In this document: positions 17,524-25,851 of the stretch, piece by piece
Layout: each line of letters begins with the position of its first letter
How positions within the stretch are numbered: the first letter of the stretch is position 1
Origin: VYFG01 sp965213885
Lineage (GTDB): Bacteria; Pseudomonadota; Gammaproteobacteria; Arenicellales; Poriferihabitantaceae
Assembly: GCA_965213885.1 (NCBI GenBank)
Contig: OZ243919.1
Span: forward strand, 2,232,001-2,296,000
DNA length: 64,000 bases
Direction: 5' to 3'
The notes under the pieces: model-generated
Told to the model about the DNA's origin: nothing
The model's input: only the letters and a program-made list of their open reading frames with translations
Databases searched by the model: none
Position numbers and translations under genes: made by a program

Positions 17524-18425
17524 TTGCCTGTACCTCGGCTCTGGGGAAGATTGCGACGGGGGGATACCCCGGCCACGATCGTTCGGATGCGTAACCAGAA
17601 GGCGTGGACATTAACCCGTCATGCGCGGAAATGAAAGCAGGCGGAGACTGCCGCACCTGCCCCTCGTTTCGTAATGGTCAGGGATTTATTCGGGCCGCTG
17701 CTGACTGTCGACGGCTGCGGCGTCCAGACAATGATCGGATGTTCGCGACAACAGGGGAACAATTCCTGTATCGGCCTCCCGGCATTCGCCGAGGCCACCT
17801 TCCCCGCGGGGGTATCCGTAGAGCGGTACTGGGGTTTCCCGATATCGGGAGCATCGCAATTCCGAGCACGAACAAGCCGCCGAACAAGGACTGAGAGCAG
17901 TGTCGTCGAGATATCGGTTGTAACGGCCCGGGTAAAGAGACCGGCCTTGCTCCATGAAATCGCGGCCACCAGCACGAACAGTATCCTCACCACGTTCACT
18001 TTCGACATTTTCTCTCTTGCCTCTTGACGGGGGGGCTGCAGTTCGCGGGCGGGTACATCTTGCGGGTGTGACATCCCCAAAATATTTCCCCCGGGGTTAC
18101 CCGATCTGATCACAATTACTTCGACATTCACCGAACTGTCTTCCCGGTTTCTGCGGAAAACCCGGCATCGAACGCTCACCCGGTGGGTGTTTGAACTGAG
18201 CCGCGTTCCGCGGCAGGAGTTTGTGCCAATCCTTGGCCCCATTCCCTTTCCCACTGTCCGAGCAATACGGTGACAGCCGTCGCATCACCTACGGCCTGAC
18301 CCTGGGCCCGTTACCAGGGAGTTGCTGGCGGACGAGGTCGACGATCGGCCGAATCCGGCGACCCGCCCCTTTTATCCCGGAAGAAACTGAATCAGAATCG
18401 GGGATGTCAACCTTCGAATCGTCCC
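17524..18425. other. Long intergenic region with one transporter fossil
   Basis: About 900 bases lie between the acetyltransferase and speB. Apart from the EamA fragment at 17822-18008 I recognise no coding signal; the short open frames in both directions share no family motif. The 3' part (18250-18425) must hold the speB promoter, but no good -35/-10 pair is evident. Confidence 0.5.
17822..18008 (-). pseudogene. Frameshifted N-terminal remnant of EamA/DMT transporter
   Basis: From an ATG at 18008, with AGGCAAGAGAG just upstream, the frame reads a helix (VRILFVLVAAISWSKAGLFTRAVTTDISTTLL). After a shift of frame it continues LFGGLFVLGIAMLPISG. Together these match the first two helices of EamA-type permeases, where a W-R segment normally joins the two parts; about two bases are missing there. 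The rest of the usual 280-300 residues is absent. It is a decayed gene. Confidence 0.55.
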
Positions 18426-19385
18426 ATGACTGACCGCGAGACTCCACCTGTGCAACCGATCAGCGGCACCGTGGTACCACGCTTTGCCGGACCATCCACA
18501 TTCTGCCGCCTGCCGGAATTGCGAGACGTACCCTACTGCGATGTCGCCATTCTCGGGGTGCCATTCGACTCCGGTACCAGCTACCGGCCTGGTGCCCGTT
18601 TCGGTCCCCAAGCCATTCGCCAGGCATCGCGCCACCTGCGCTACAACTTCCATCCCGCCTACGCCACCGAGCCGTTCCGGGAAATCCAGGTGGCGGACGC
18701 CGGCGATGTCGCCTGCAATCCCTACAGTATCGACGAGGCCATCGCCCAGATCGAAACGGCGGCTTTGGAATTGCTGACCAAATCGGGCAGCATGATCAGC
18801 CTGGGAGGCGATCACACCATCGCCCTGCCCCTTCTGAGGGCCATGCACCGCCGCCACGGCCCGGTGGCCTTGGTGCATTTCGACGCCCACCTGGATACCT
18901 GGGACACATACTTCGGGGCACCGTACACCCACGGCACCCCGTTTCGCCGTGCCGCGGAGGAGGGTCTGTTCAACGACCAGGCCTCCATGCACGTGGGAAT
19001 CCGCGGGCCCCTGTACAGCCGTGAGGATCTCGAACGTGATGCCGACCTGGGTTTCAAGGTCATACACTGCGACGAGCTCGAAGAACAGGGGCCCGGCCAC
19101 GTCGCCCGCCGGATTCGTGATCGCGTCGGCGACGCCCCCCTTTACCTGTCCATCGATATCGATGTGCTCGATCCGGCCCATGCGCCGGGAACCGGTACCC
19201 CGGAATTGGCGGGGCTCACCAGCCGGGAACTGGTCAACATCCTGCGGGGACTGCAAGGGCTGAAACTGGTTGGCGGGGACGTGGTGGAAGTGGCCCCGGC
19301 CTATGATCACGCCGAGATCACTTCCCTGGCCGCCGCTACTCTGGTATTCGAACTGGTCAACCTGGTACTCCGTGGGCAGGAATGA
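18426..19385 (+). CDS. speB: Agmatinase-family ureohydrolase
   Basis: Binuclear manganese hydrolase that splits urea from a guanidino compound, by default agmatine to putrescine. The metal-binding motifs are complete: SLGGDHTIALP at about residues 124-134, VHFDAHLDTWD at about 150-160, and SIDIDVLDPAHAPGTGTPE at about 240-258. At 319 residues it is normal in size. The PYTHGTPFRRAAEEG loop fits agmatinase or the related guanidinobutyrase; the two cannot be separated by eye. A GNAT gene follows after seven bases. The nearby amidinotransferase makes a link to guanidino metabolism plausible. Confidence 0.92.
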   Translation: MTDRETPPVQPISGTVVPRFAGPSTFCRLPELRDVPYCDVAILGVPFDSGTSYRPGARFGPQAIRQASRHLRYNFHPAYATEPFREIQVADAGDVACNPYSIDEAIAQIETAALELLTKSGSMISLGGDHTIALPLLRAMHRRHGPVALVHFDAHLDTWDTYFGAPYTHGTPFRRAAEEGLFNDQASMHVGIRGPLYSREDLERDADLGFKVIHCDELEEQGPGHVARRIRDRVGDAPLYLSIDIDVLDPAHAPGTGTPELAGLTSRELVNILRGLQGLKLVGGDVVEVAPAYDHAEITSLAAATLVFELVNLVLRGQE

Positions 19386-19392
19386 AGAACCG

Positions 19393-19884
19393 GTGATCCG
19401 GTCGGGGAACGGGGGCGACACCGCGCCAATCAACCGGATCTACAATCACTATGTTCTCCACACGACGGCGACCTTCGACATCGAACCCTGGAGCGAGGAT
19501 CAAAGGCAGGCATGGATTCTGGGTCTCGCGAAGCCGTATTTCCTGGTGGTGGCAGAAGCCTCGGGCGAAATCGTGGGTTTCGCCCACAACGGGAAGTTTC
19601 GTCCCAAGGCTGCCTATGACTCGTCGACTGACGTCACGGTATACACCGCCCCGGATGTGACACCCCCCGGGACGGGCACTGCGCTGTACCAGGCGCTTTT
19701 CACGCGCCTCAACACCACAGACCTGCATCGCGCCTACGCGATCATTGCACTACCCAACGCCGCCTCCATCGCGCTGCATGAGAAATTCGGTTTCAGCCTT
19801 ACCGGCGTGCTCAGCGAGGTCGGCACGAAATTCGGCCGGCGGGTTGACGTGGCCTGGTACGAGAAACCCCTGCCCCACCGGTGA
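19393..19884 (+). CDS. GNAT acetyltransferase, phosphinothricin-acetyltransferase type
   Basis: The 163-residue protein is coupled to speB. The start IRSGNGGDTAPINRIYNHYVL with TTATFDIEP and DQRQAWI is typical of the Pat/YwnH group that acetylates phosphinothricin, methionine sulfone or sulfoximine. VDVTVYTAP-like and GTGTALYQALFTRL strands follow, then the C-terminal NAASIALHEKFGF. The best start is the GTG at 19393, seven bases after the speB stop; the frame is open further upstream inside speB. The usual R-G-x-G acetyl-CoA loop is changed to P-G-T-G, so activity needs proof. Confidence 0.85.
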   Translation: MIRSGNGGDTAPINRIYNHYVLHTTATFDIEPWSEDQRQAWILGLAKPYFLVVAEASGEIVGFAHNGKFRPKAAYDSSTDVTVYTAPDVTPPGTGTALYQALFTRLNTTDLHRAYAIIALPNAASIALHEKFGFSLTGVLSEVGTKFGRRVDVAWYEKPLPHR

Positions 19885-19894
19885 ATCCCGTTCC

Positions 19895-19923
19895 CTGACT
19901 GCCGGGTCCGCAACGCGTATAAT
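19895..19923 (+). promoter_or_regulatory. Sigma-70-like promoter of rph operon
   Basis: A perfect -10 hexamer TATAAT (19918-19923) has CTGACT (19895-19900) at 17-base spacing as a -35 resembling TTGACA. It lies 33 bases before the rph ATG in the gap after the acetyltransferase stop. Confidence 0.6.
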
Positions 19924-19956
19924 CGGCGTCCCCGCCCAATCTGATAATGCCTCATC

Positions 19957-20676
19957 ATGTCCAGACCCAGCGATCGCAGCCCGGATGAGTTGCGACCGGT
20001 CAGTATCATTCGCCACTACACCCGTCACGCGGAAGGTTCCGTATTGGTCAGCTTCGGCGACACGCGGGTACTGTGCACCGCCAGCATCGACGAGCGCGTG
20101 CCGCCGTTCCTCCGCCACCAGAAGAAGGGATGGGTCACCGCCGAATACGGCATGCTGCCGCGGTCGACGACCACACGTACCGACCGTGAGGCCGCAAGAG
20201 GCAGGCAAAACGGGCGTTCCCTGGAGATTCAGAGACTCATCGGTCGATCGCTGCGCGCGGCGGTGGATGCCCGTGTGCTCGGTGAACGCACGATCACCGT
20301 GGACTGCGATGTGATCCAGGCCGACGGCGGCACCCGCACTACCGCCATTACCGGGGCCTGGGTGGCGCTCCGGGACGCCGTGAACTGGCTGTTGTACCAT
20401 GACCTCATCGCGGACGATCCGGTCCACCGCGCGGTGAGCGCGGTCTCGGTTGGCGTGTTCGAAGGACAGGTGGTGACCGACCTAGACTACGCGGAGGACA
20501 ACCGGGCGGAAACCGACATGAACGTTGTCATGGATGACCGGGGCGGCCTGATCGAGGTGCAGGGAACCGCGGAAGGCGCCCCATTCGACCGGGAGACGTT
20601 GAACCGGATGCTGGATCACGCCGGGAAAGCCTGCGGGACCCTGTTCGCAATCCAGCGGGACGCCCTCGAGAACTGA
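19957..20676 (+). CDS. rph: Ribonuclease PH
   Basis: Phosphorolytic 3'-5' exonuclease that trims tRNA 3' ends and forms a hexameric ring. The 239-residue protein shows the full pattern: RPSDRSPDELRPVSI, EGSVLVSFGDTRVLCTASI, the WVTAEYGMLPRST loop, RGRQNGRSLEIQRLIGRSLRAAVD, ITVDCDVIQADGGTRTTAI, and the DYAEDNRAETDMNVV phosphate/metal region. rdgB starts 13 bases downstream and the gpmI fusion overlaps rdgB, so this gene leads a three-gene operon driven by the promoter at 19895-19923. Confidence 0.97.
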   Translation: MSRPSDRSPDELRPVSIIRHYTRHAEGSVLVSFGDTRVLCTASIDERVPPFLRHQKKGWVTAEYGMLPRSTTTRTDREAARGRQNGRSLEIQRLIGRSLRAAVDARVLGERTITVDCDVIQADGGTRTTAITGAWVALRDAVNWLLYHDLIADDPVHRAVSAVSVGVFEGQVVTDLDYAEDNRAETDMNVVMDDRGGLIEVQGTAEGAPFDRETLNRMLDHAGKACGTLFAIQRDALEN

Positions 20677-20688
20677 CCCGGTGCGGCC

Positions 20689-21288
20689 ATGACGCGTTTC
20701 GTGCTCGCCACAGGCAATCCGGGCAAGCTCCGGGAGATGCGCCGCCTGCTGCCGGGATACGATGTCATCCCGCAATCCGACTTCACCCGGGAGCGCGTCG
20801 AGGAGACCGGGCTTACTTTCGTGGAGAACGCGATCCTGAAGGCGCGTCACGCCAGCCGTGCGAGCGGTCTGCCCGCCGTGGCGGATGATTCCGGGCTGGA
20901 AGTGGACGCGCTGGACGGCGCACCCGGAATCCACTCGGCGCGCTATGCCGGAAACGTCGCGGATGACCGGGAAAACGTGGCCAGGCTGCTCCGGGAACTG
21001 GAAGGGGTCTCCGGGCGAAGCGCCCGTTTCCGCTGTGTCATCGTGGTCCTGCGGCACCCATCGGACCCGGCCCCCCTGATCTGCGATGGCACCTGGGAGG
21101 GCGAGATTGCCCGGGTGCCGCGTGGAGACAGCGGGTTCGGTTACGATCCGGTGTTCCTGGTGCCGGAACTTGGCGTGACCGCGGCCGAGTTGTCCGCGGA
21201 CGGGAAGAATTCCCGCAGCCACCGCGGGCGAGCGCTGACGGCACTGAAACGAAAACTGCAGTCCAAACCCATCCCCGGACATCCGTGA
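20689..21288 (+). CDS. rdgB: XTP/dITP diphosphatase RdgB
   Basis: House-cleaning pyrophosphatase that removes dITP, XTP and similar non-canonical nucleotides. The 199-residue protein has LATGNPGKLREM at the N-terminus, TFVENAILKARHAS, and the catalytic VADDSGLEVDALDGAPGIHSARYAG segment at about residues 64-88. GFGYDPVF and the closing SHRGRALTAL helix are also in place. Pairing with rph is common in proteobacteria. Its TGA overlaps the GTG start of the next gene (GTGA at 21285-21288), so translation is coupled. Confidence 0.97.
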   Translation: MTRFVLATGNPGKLREMRRLLPGYDVIPQSDFTRERVEETGLTFVENAILKARHASRASGLPAVADDSGLEVDALDGAPGIHSARYAGNVADDRENVARLLRELEGVSGRSARFRCVIVVLRHPSDPAPLICDGTWEGEIARVPRGDSGFGYDPVFLVPELGVTAAELSADGKNSRSHRGRALTALKRKLQSKPIPGHP

Positions 21289-23453
21289 CAAGTACCATGC
21301 TCCTGGACAAACTGGTTACCTACAAGGGCCGCAGGGGCCCCCTGCTGCTGGTGGTGGCCGACGGCGTCGGCTTGGCGCCCGCGGGGCCCGCCAACGCGGT
21401 GTCCCTTGCCGAAACCCCGGTGATGGACCGCCTGATCGCATCCCGCCACAGCACCAGGCTGCACGCCCATGGTCCCTGGGTGGGCCTGCCCGGAGAGGAC
21501 GACATGGGCAACAGCGAGGTTGGACACAACGCCCTTGGCAGCGGCCAGATCATCAACCAGGGTGCCAAGCTGGTGAACGAGGCGTTCGCATGCGGCGGCA
21601 TTTTCGACAGCGATTCCTGGCGGCAGGTGGAAAGGCGCGGCAGGGCCGGTGCCTGCGTGCACTTTATTGGGCTGTTGTCCGACGGCAACGTGCACTCCCA
21701 TATCGACCACCTGCTCGCCATGATACGGCGGTGCGCCGAATCGGGCATTGTGAAGGTCCGGGTGCATTGCCTGCTGGACGGACGGGACGTGGCCCCACGG
21801 TCCGCACCGGACTATGTCGAGCAGCTCCAGAAAGTTCTTCGGGCCGCCAGTGAAGACGGATACCTCGACTACCGCATCGCCTCCGGCGGGGGCCGCATGG
21901 TCATCACCATGGACCGTTACCAGGCGGACTGGGACATGGTGAGGCGGGGATACGACACCCATGTGCTTGGCGAGGGCCGCCCGGTCACCGATGTGACCGC
22001 CGAGATACGGCGGCAATACAATGCGGATTCCCGGATCACCGACCAGACGCTTGAGCCATTCGTGGTCACGGACGGCGGGGGCAATCCCGTGGGGACGGTG
22101 GCGGACGGTGATGCGGTGGTGCTGTTCAATTTCCGTGGCGACCGGGCCATCGAGTTTTCCCAGGCCATGGAATCCGGCCCGTTCGAGGCATTCGAGCGCA
22201 AACGCCGCCCCGACGCGTTTTTCTGCGGCATGCTTCAATACGATGGCGACCTGGAGGTTCCCGCGAACTATCTGGTCAATCCGCCGGTGATCGAAGGAAC
22301 CATGGTGGAATATCTCTGCGCCGAGGGCCTCAAGACCTTCGCCGTCAGCGAAACCCAGAAATTCGGCCACGTCACCTATTTCTGGAACGGCAACCGCTCC
22401 GGCCGCTTCGACGAGACCCTCGAGACCTGGGTCGAGATTCCGTCGGACCGGGTCCCCTTCAACGAGGCCCCGGGGATGAAAGCGGAGGAAATCACCGGGG
22501 AGACCATCAGGCTCTTGCGCTCCGGGGAGTACCGTTTCGGCCGCATCAACTTCGCCAACGGCGACATGGTGGGGCACACCGGCGATATCCCCGCCACCGT
22601 GTCCGCCCTGGAAACCATCGACCGGTGTCTTGGGCGGCTGGAGCAGGCCGTTGTGGAACTGGAGGGCACCATGATCCTCACCGCCGATCATGGCAACGCG
22701 GACGAAATGTTCCTGCAAAAGGGGGATCTGCGGATTCCGCGGACCGCCCATACCCTGAACCCGGTACCGTTCGTGATCGTGGATCCCGCGGGCGACTGCG
22801 GCTACCAGCTGCGGAGCGACATCGACGGCGGCCTGGCGAACGTGGCGGCCACTGTGTTCAACCTGCTGGGCTACCGGGCACCGGCTGACTACGAGCCTTC
22901 ACTCCTCGACTTCCCGGACGAACCCCGAAGCCGGCGGCTGATCCATGCGGGGGCCGTGGTGAACCTGGGCCTTGAAACGGTCAAGCTGCCCAACGGGGAA
23001 ATCCTGGCCCTCGAGATCGTGCGCCATCCGGGCGGCGTTGTGGTGATTGCCATGGACGACGAGCGGCGCATCTGCCTGATCCGGCAGTTCCGGCATGCCG
23101 CGGGCGGATGGATCTGGGAGCTGCCGGCGGGGCTGACGGAGGGCCACGAGGATCCGCTGGCCACCGCGCACCGCGAACTGAAAGAGGAAACCGGCTGCAC
23201 CGCGGGTGACATGGTCCCGCTCGGCTCCACCCTGACCACCCCGGGTTTCTGCAGCGAGCGGCTGCACATCTTTCTCGCCACCGGCGCGAGGCGCGGCGAG
23301 GCTGAGCCCGAAGACTACGAATTCATCGAAACCCACTGGTTGACAGTGGCGGAAGCCCTTTCCATGGCCAGGGACGGCACCATCGACGACGCCAAGACGA
23401 TCGTGGCGCTGTTCCGGCTTCAGGGATGGCTCGACCGGCTGGAGTCCGGCTGA
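21285..23453 (+). CDS. gpmI: Fusion: cofactor-independent phosphoglycerate mutase + NUDIX hydrolase
   Basis: The 722-residue protein is about 200 residues longer than a normal GpmI. Residues 1 to about 545 are the alkaline-phosphatase-type mutase that interconverts 3- and 2-phosphoglycerate with two Mn ions: Asp26 in VVADGVG, the phosphoserine Ser77 in DDMGNSEVGH, NGDMVGHTGD at 425-434 and TADHGNADEM at 466-475. Residues about 555-722 are a NUDIX domain of the ADP-ribose pyrophosphatase type, with a full box G-x5-E-x7-REL-x-EE-x-G at 616-638. The reading frame crosses the junction without a stop or start-like site. The start is GTG 21285, or ATG 21297 (MLLDKL). Each half keeps its catalytic residues. 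Confidence 0.93.
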   Translation: MTSTMLLDKLVTYKGRRGPLLLVVADGVGLAPAGPANAVSLAETPVMDRLIASRHSTRLHAHGPWVGLPGEDDMGNSEVGHNALGSGQIINQGAKLVNEAFACGGIFDSDSWRQVERRGRAGACVHFIGLLSDGNVHSHIDHLLAMIRRCAESGIVKVRVHCLLDGRDVAPRSAPDYVEQLQKVLRAASEDGYLDYRIASGGGRMVITMDRYQADWDMVRRGYDTHVLGEGRPVTDVTAEIRRQYNADSRITDQTLEPFVVTDGGGNPVGTVADGDAVVLFNFRGDRAIEFSQAMESGPFEAFERKRRPDAFFCGMLQYDGDLEVPANYLVNPPVIEGTMVEYLCAEGLKTFAVSETQKFGHVTYFWNGNRSGRFDETLETWVEIPSDRVPFNEAPGMKAEEITGETIRLLRSGEYRFGRINFANGDMVGHTGDIPATVSALETIDRCLGRLEQAVVELEGTMILTADHGNADEMFLQKGDLRIPRTAHTLNPVPFVIVDPAGDCGYQLRSDIDGGLANVAATVFNLLGYRAPADYEPSLLDFPDEPRSRRLIHAGAVVNLGLETVKLPNGEILALEIVRHPGGVVVIAMDDERRICLIRQFRHAAGGWIWELPAGLTEGHEDPLATAHRELKEETGCTAGDMVPLGSTLTTPGFCSERLHIFLATGARRGEAEPEDYEFIETHWLTVAEALSMARDGTIDDAKTIVALFRLQGWLDRLESG

Positions 23454-23489
23454 AACCGGCTGTACGCCGTTACCGGCCGACCCGGCGGA

Positions 23490-23936
23490 TCAGTCCAGGA
23501 GGGACCTGACCAGGTTGCTGAGGGTGCCCATGTCGGCCCGGCCCTGAACCCGGGTTCTCAGGACCCCCATGACCTTGCCCATATCCTTCATTGAACCGGC
23601 GGAGGTCTCGGTGATGGCCTGCCGTACCAGTTCCTCCAGTTCGCCGCCGGACAGCTGCTCGGGCAGGTACTGTTCCAGGATGCGGATATTGGCCCTTTCC
23701 TTCGCCACGAGGTCTTCGCGGCCACCCTCACCGAACTGTTCGGCCGCATCGGTGCACTGCTTGATTAGCTTCTGGATGATTTGCAGGACCCCGCTGTCGT
23801 CCAGTTCGATACGCTCGTCCACCTCGCGGCGCTGAACCGCGGCACGGATCATGCGGATGGTCTCCAGGGCAACGGCATCCTTCTGCCGCATGGCGGATTT
23901 CATGTCGTCCAGGATGCGCTGTTTGAGTTCAGACAT
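23490..23936 (-). CDS. yqeY: GatB/YqeY domain protein
   Basis: The 148-residue helical protein is similar to the tail domain of GatB, which contacts tRNA in the amidotransferase complex. The sequence begins SELKQRILDDMKSAMRQKDAVALETIRMI and ends MGKVMGVLRTRVQGRADMGTLSNLVRSLL, both typical. I start it at the ATG at 23936; the frame opens nine codons earlier without support. It follows rpsU on the same strand after 123 bases, matching the conserved rpsU-yqeY-dnaG order, but dnaG is not here: the convergent gpmI fusion takes its place. Molecular role uncertain. Confidence 0.93.
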   Translation of the reverse strand: MSELKQRILDDMKSAMRQKDAVALETIRMIRAAVQRREVDERIELDDSGVLQIIQKLIKQCTDAAEQFGEGGREDLVAKERANIRILEQYLPEQLSGGELEELVRQAITETSAGSMKDMGKVMGVLRTRVQGRADMGTLSNLVRSLLD

Positions 23937-24059
23937 GGGGCAGTTCCGTTGTCCAGGCGTCAAGCCCTCGGGAATTTGATGCCGGACCGGGCCATGAGCA
24001 GGGTGCAGGCGGGTGCCGGTCCGCGCGGGGATTCCGCGTCGGCGCCGGGCCGGCCTGGA

Positions 24060-24275
24060 TCAGTACAGGCGCTTGCGTCTTGCCTTCTGTCGGGAGACGC
24101 GTTTCATCTCCCTGCGGACCGCGGCATCGGCATCACGCTTGCGGATGGTGGTGGGCTTTTCATAGTGCTGGCGGCGACGCGACTCGGAGAATACGCCTGC
24201 ACGCTCACAGGCGCGCCGGAAGCGGCGCAGGATCACGTCGAAGGGTTCGTTTTGTCGGACTTGTACCGAAGGCAT
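24060..24275 (-). CDS. rpsU: 30S ribosomal protein S21
   Basis: Small basic ribosomal protein, 71 residues, needed for initiation on native mRNAs. MPSVQVRQNEPFDVILRRF, a CERAGVFSE segment, RRRQHYEKPTTIRKR and the C-terminal basic run RQKARRKRLY are all as in proteobacterial S21. The ATG at 24275 is preceded by CTAGGAG at good spacing; longer in-frame starts are not needed. It heads the rpsU-yqeY unit. The region upstream up to 24564 is shared with the divergent aminotransferase gene. Confidence 0.97.
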   Translation of the reverse strand: MPSVQVRQNEPFDVILRRFRRACERAGVFSESRRRQHYEKPTTIRKRDADAAVRREMKRVSRQKARRKRLY

Positions 24276-24347
24276 AGACCAGTCAACTCCTAGTAGAGGC
24301 GTTTCGATCGGGTGCGCGATTTTACTCGGGATCATCCCTCAAGTCGA

Positions 24348-24373
24348 GACTGGTGAAACAGACTGGTGAAACA
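24348..24373. repeat. 13-bp perfect tandem duplication
   Basis: GACTGGTGAAACA occurs twice head to tail (24348-24360, 24361-24373) in the divergent rpsU / aminotransferase promoter region. It could be a slippage product or a duplicated protein-binding site. Confidence 0.85.
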
Positions 24374-24564
24374 GGTCAGAAGGGGACATCTCAACTGGGC
24401 TGAACGGCGGCAAGGGTCAAATCGGGAAATTCCGGGTTTCGCCGGGATTCCGTCGCCCCCGCCCGGGTCAGCCCCGGCGGAGCTCGGAGCACCTTGCGAA
24501 AGCTGCGACCTTCGGACCGATTCGCGCTAGAATCTCTCCTTCCCGGCAGCAGACAAAGACACTC

Positions 24565-25827
24565 ATGACATCCCCCGAGAATCGTAGCCGAAACAGAGAG
24601 GCACTGCGCGCGGACCATGACCGGTTCCTGGCCCGATACGAGGGAATCAAGACCCGGGGACTGAATCTCGACCTTACCCGGGGCAAGCCGTCCGCCAGCC
24701 AGTTGGATCTGTCGGGCGGCCTTCTGGGCCTCCCCGGAGAAGAATACCTGGACAACGGGCTCGATACCCGGAACTACGGCGGCCTCGACGGCCTGCCGGC
24801 CATGAAGGCGCTGTTTGCCGAAATCCTCGAGGTGCCTGCCGCCAATGTGATCATAGGGGGTAACTCCAGCCTCAACATGATGTTCGACACCCTGGCGCGG
24901 GCCTGCCTGTTCGGCGTGCCCGACGGGACCCTCCCCTGGAGCGCCGTCAGCGGACGGAAATTCCTCTGCCCGGTACCGGGATATGACCGCCATTTCCGTG
25001 TCACCGAGCACCTCGGATTCGAACTGGTCGCCATACCCATGACGGACTGCGGTCCCGATATGGACCGGGTCGAGACACTGACTGCCACGGACCACGACAT
25101 CAAGGGCATCTGGTGCGTGCCCCGGTTCAGCAATCCCACCGGCTGCTGCTACAGCGAAGAGGTGGTGCGGCGCCTGGCGACCATGCCGGCGGCAGGGGAC
25201 TTCCGGATCATCTGGGACAATGCCTACGCAGAGCACCATCTCGGGAATCCGCCGCCGCCGCTTGCGAACATCTACGAGCTTTGCGCTCAGGCGGGAAACC
25301 CCAACCGAGTGATCGAATTCGCCTCCACCTCGAAGATCACCTACCCGGGCTCCGGCGTGGCAGCCATGGCCGCAAGCGACGGGAATGTTGCCGACACCCT
25401 GCGTCACCTGTCCGTGCAGACCATCGGTCCTGACAAGGTGAACCAGTTGAGGCACCTGCGTCTCTTCGGCGACATCCGGGGACTGCGCAGCCACATGCGC
25501 CTGCACGCGAACCTGGTGCGGCCCAGGTTCGAGGCGGTGGACGAGGTGCTGACACGGGAACTGGGCGGGCTGGACATCGCCGACTGGACCCGGCCCGGCG
25601 GGGGATACTTCATCAGCCTGGACGTGCCGGACGGGACTGCCGCCCGAGTCATTTCCCTGGCTGCCGAAGCCGGGGTCAAGCTGACGGAAGCAGGTGCTCC
25701 CTTTCCCTATGGCCGGGACCCGGACGATCGCAATATCCGGATCGCGCCGACCTTCCCCGCGCTGGAAGAAGTGGGGCTTGCCACCGAGGTTCTTGCCGCC
25801 TGCGTGAAGCTGGCAGCCAGCGAATAG
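24565..25827 (+). CDS. Class I aminotransferase, aspartate aminotransferase (Ic-like)
   Basis: PLP-dependent transaminase of 420 residues. LDLTRGKPSASQLDLS near residue 35, the NYGGLDGLPAMKALF segment and VIIGGNSSLNMM are hallmarks of the subgroup related to the Corynebacterium aspartate aminotransferase (once annotated as GntR/MocR-like). The PLP lysine lies in STSKITYPGSG at about residue 255, and the carboxylate-binding Arg region near NIRIAPTFP at the C-terminus. TAGAAT at 24528-24533 may be its -10. It is transcribed alone and converges on rnd. Oxaloacetate/aspartate and 2-oxoglutarate/glutamate are the expected partners. Confidence 0.9.
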   Translation: MTSPENRSRNREALRADHDRFLARYEGIKTRGLNLDLTRGKPSASQLDLSGGLLGLPGEEYLDNGLDTRNYGGLDGLPAMKALFAEILEVPAANVIIGGNSSLNMMFDTLARACLFGVPDGTLPWSAVSGRKFLCPVPGYDRHFRVTEHLGFELVAIPMTDCGPDMDRVETLTATDHDIKGIWCVPRFSNPTGCCYSEEVVRRLATMPAAGDFRIIWDNAYAEHHLGNPPPPLANIYELCAQAGNPNRVIEFASTSKITYPGSGVAAMAASDGNVADTLRHLSVQTIGPDKVNQLRHLRLFGDIRGLRSHMRLHANLVRPRFEAVDEVLTRELGGLDIADWTRPGGGYFISLDVPDGTAARVISLAAEAGVKLTEAGAPFPYGRDPDDRNIRIAPTFPALEEVGLATEVLAACVKLAASE

Positions 25828-25851
25828 GCGCCCGCGACACGCCCGGACAGC

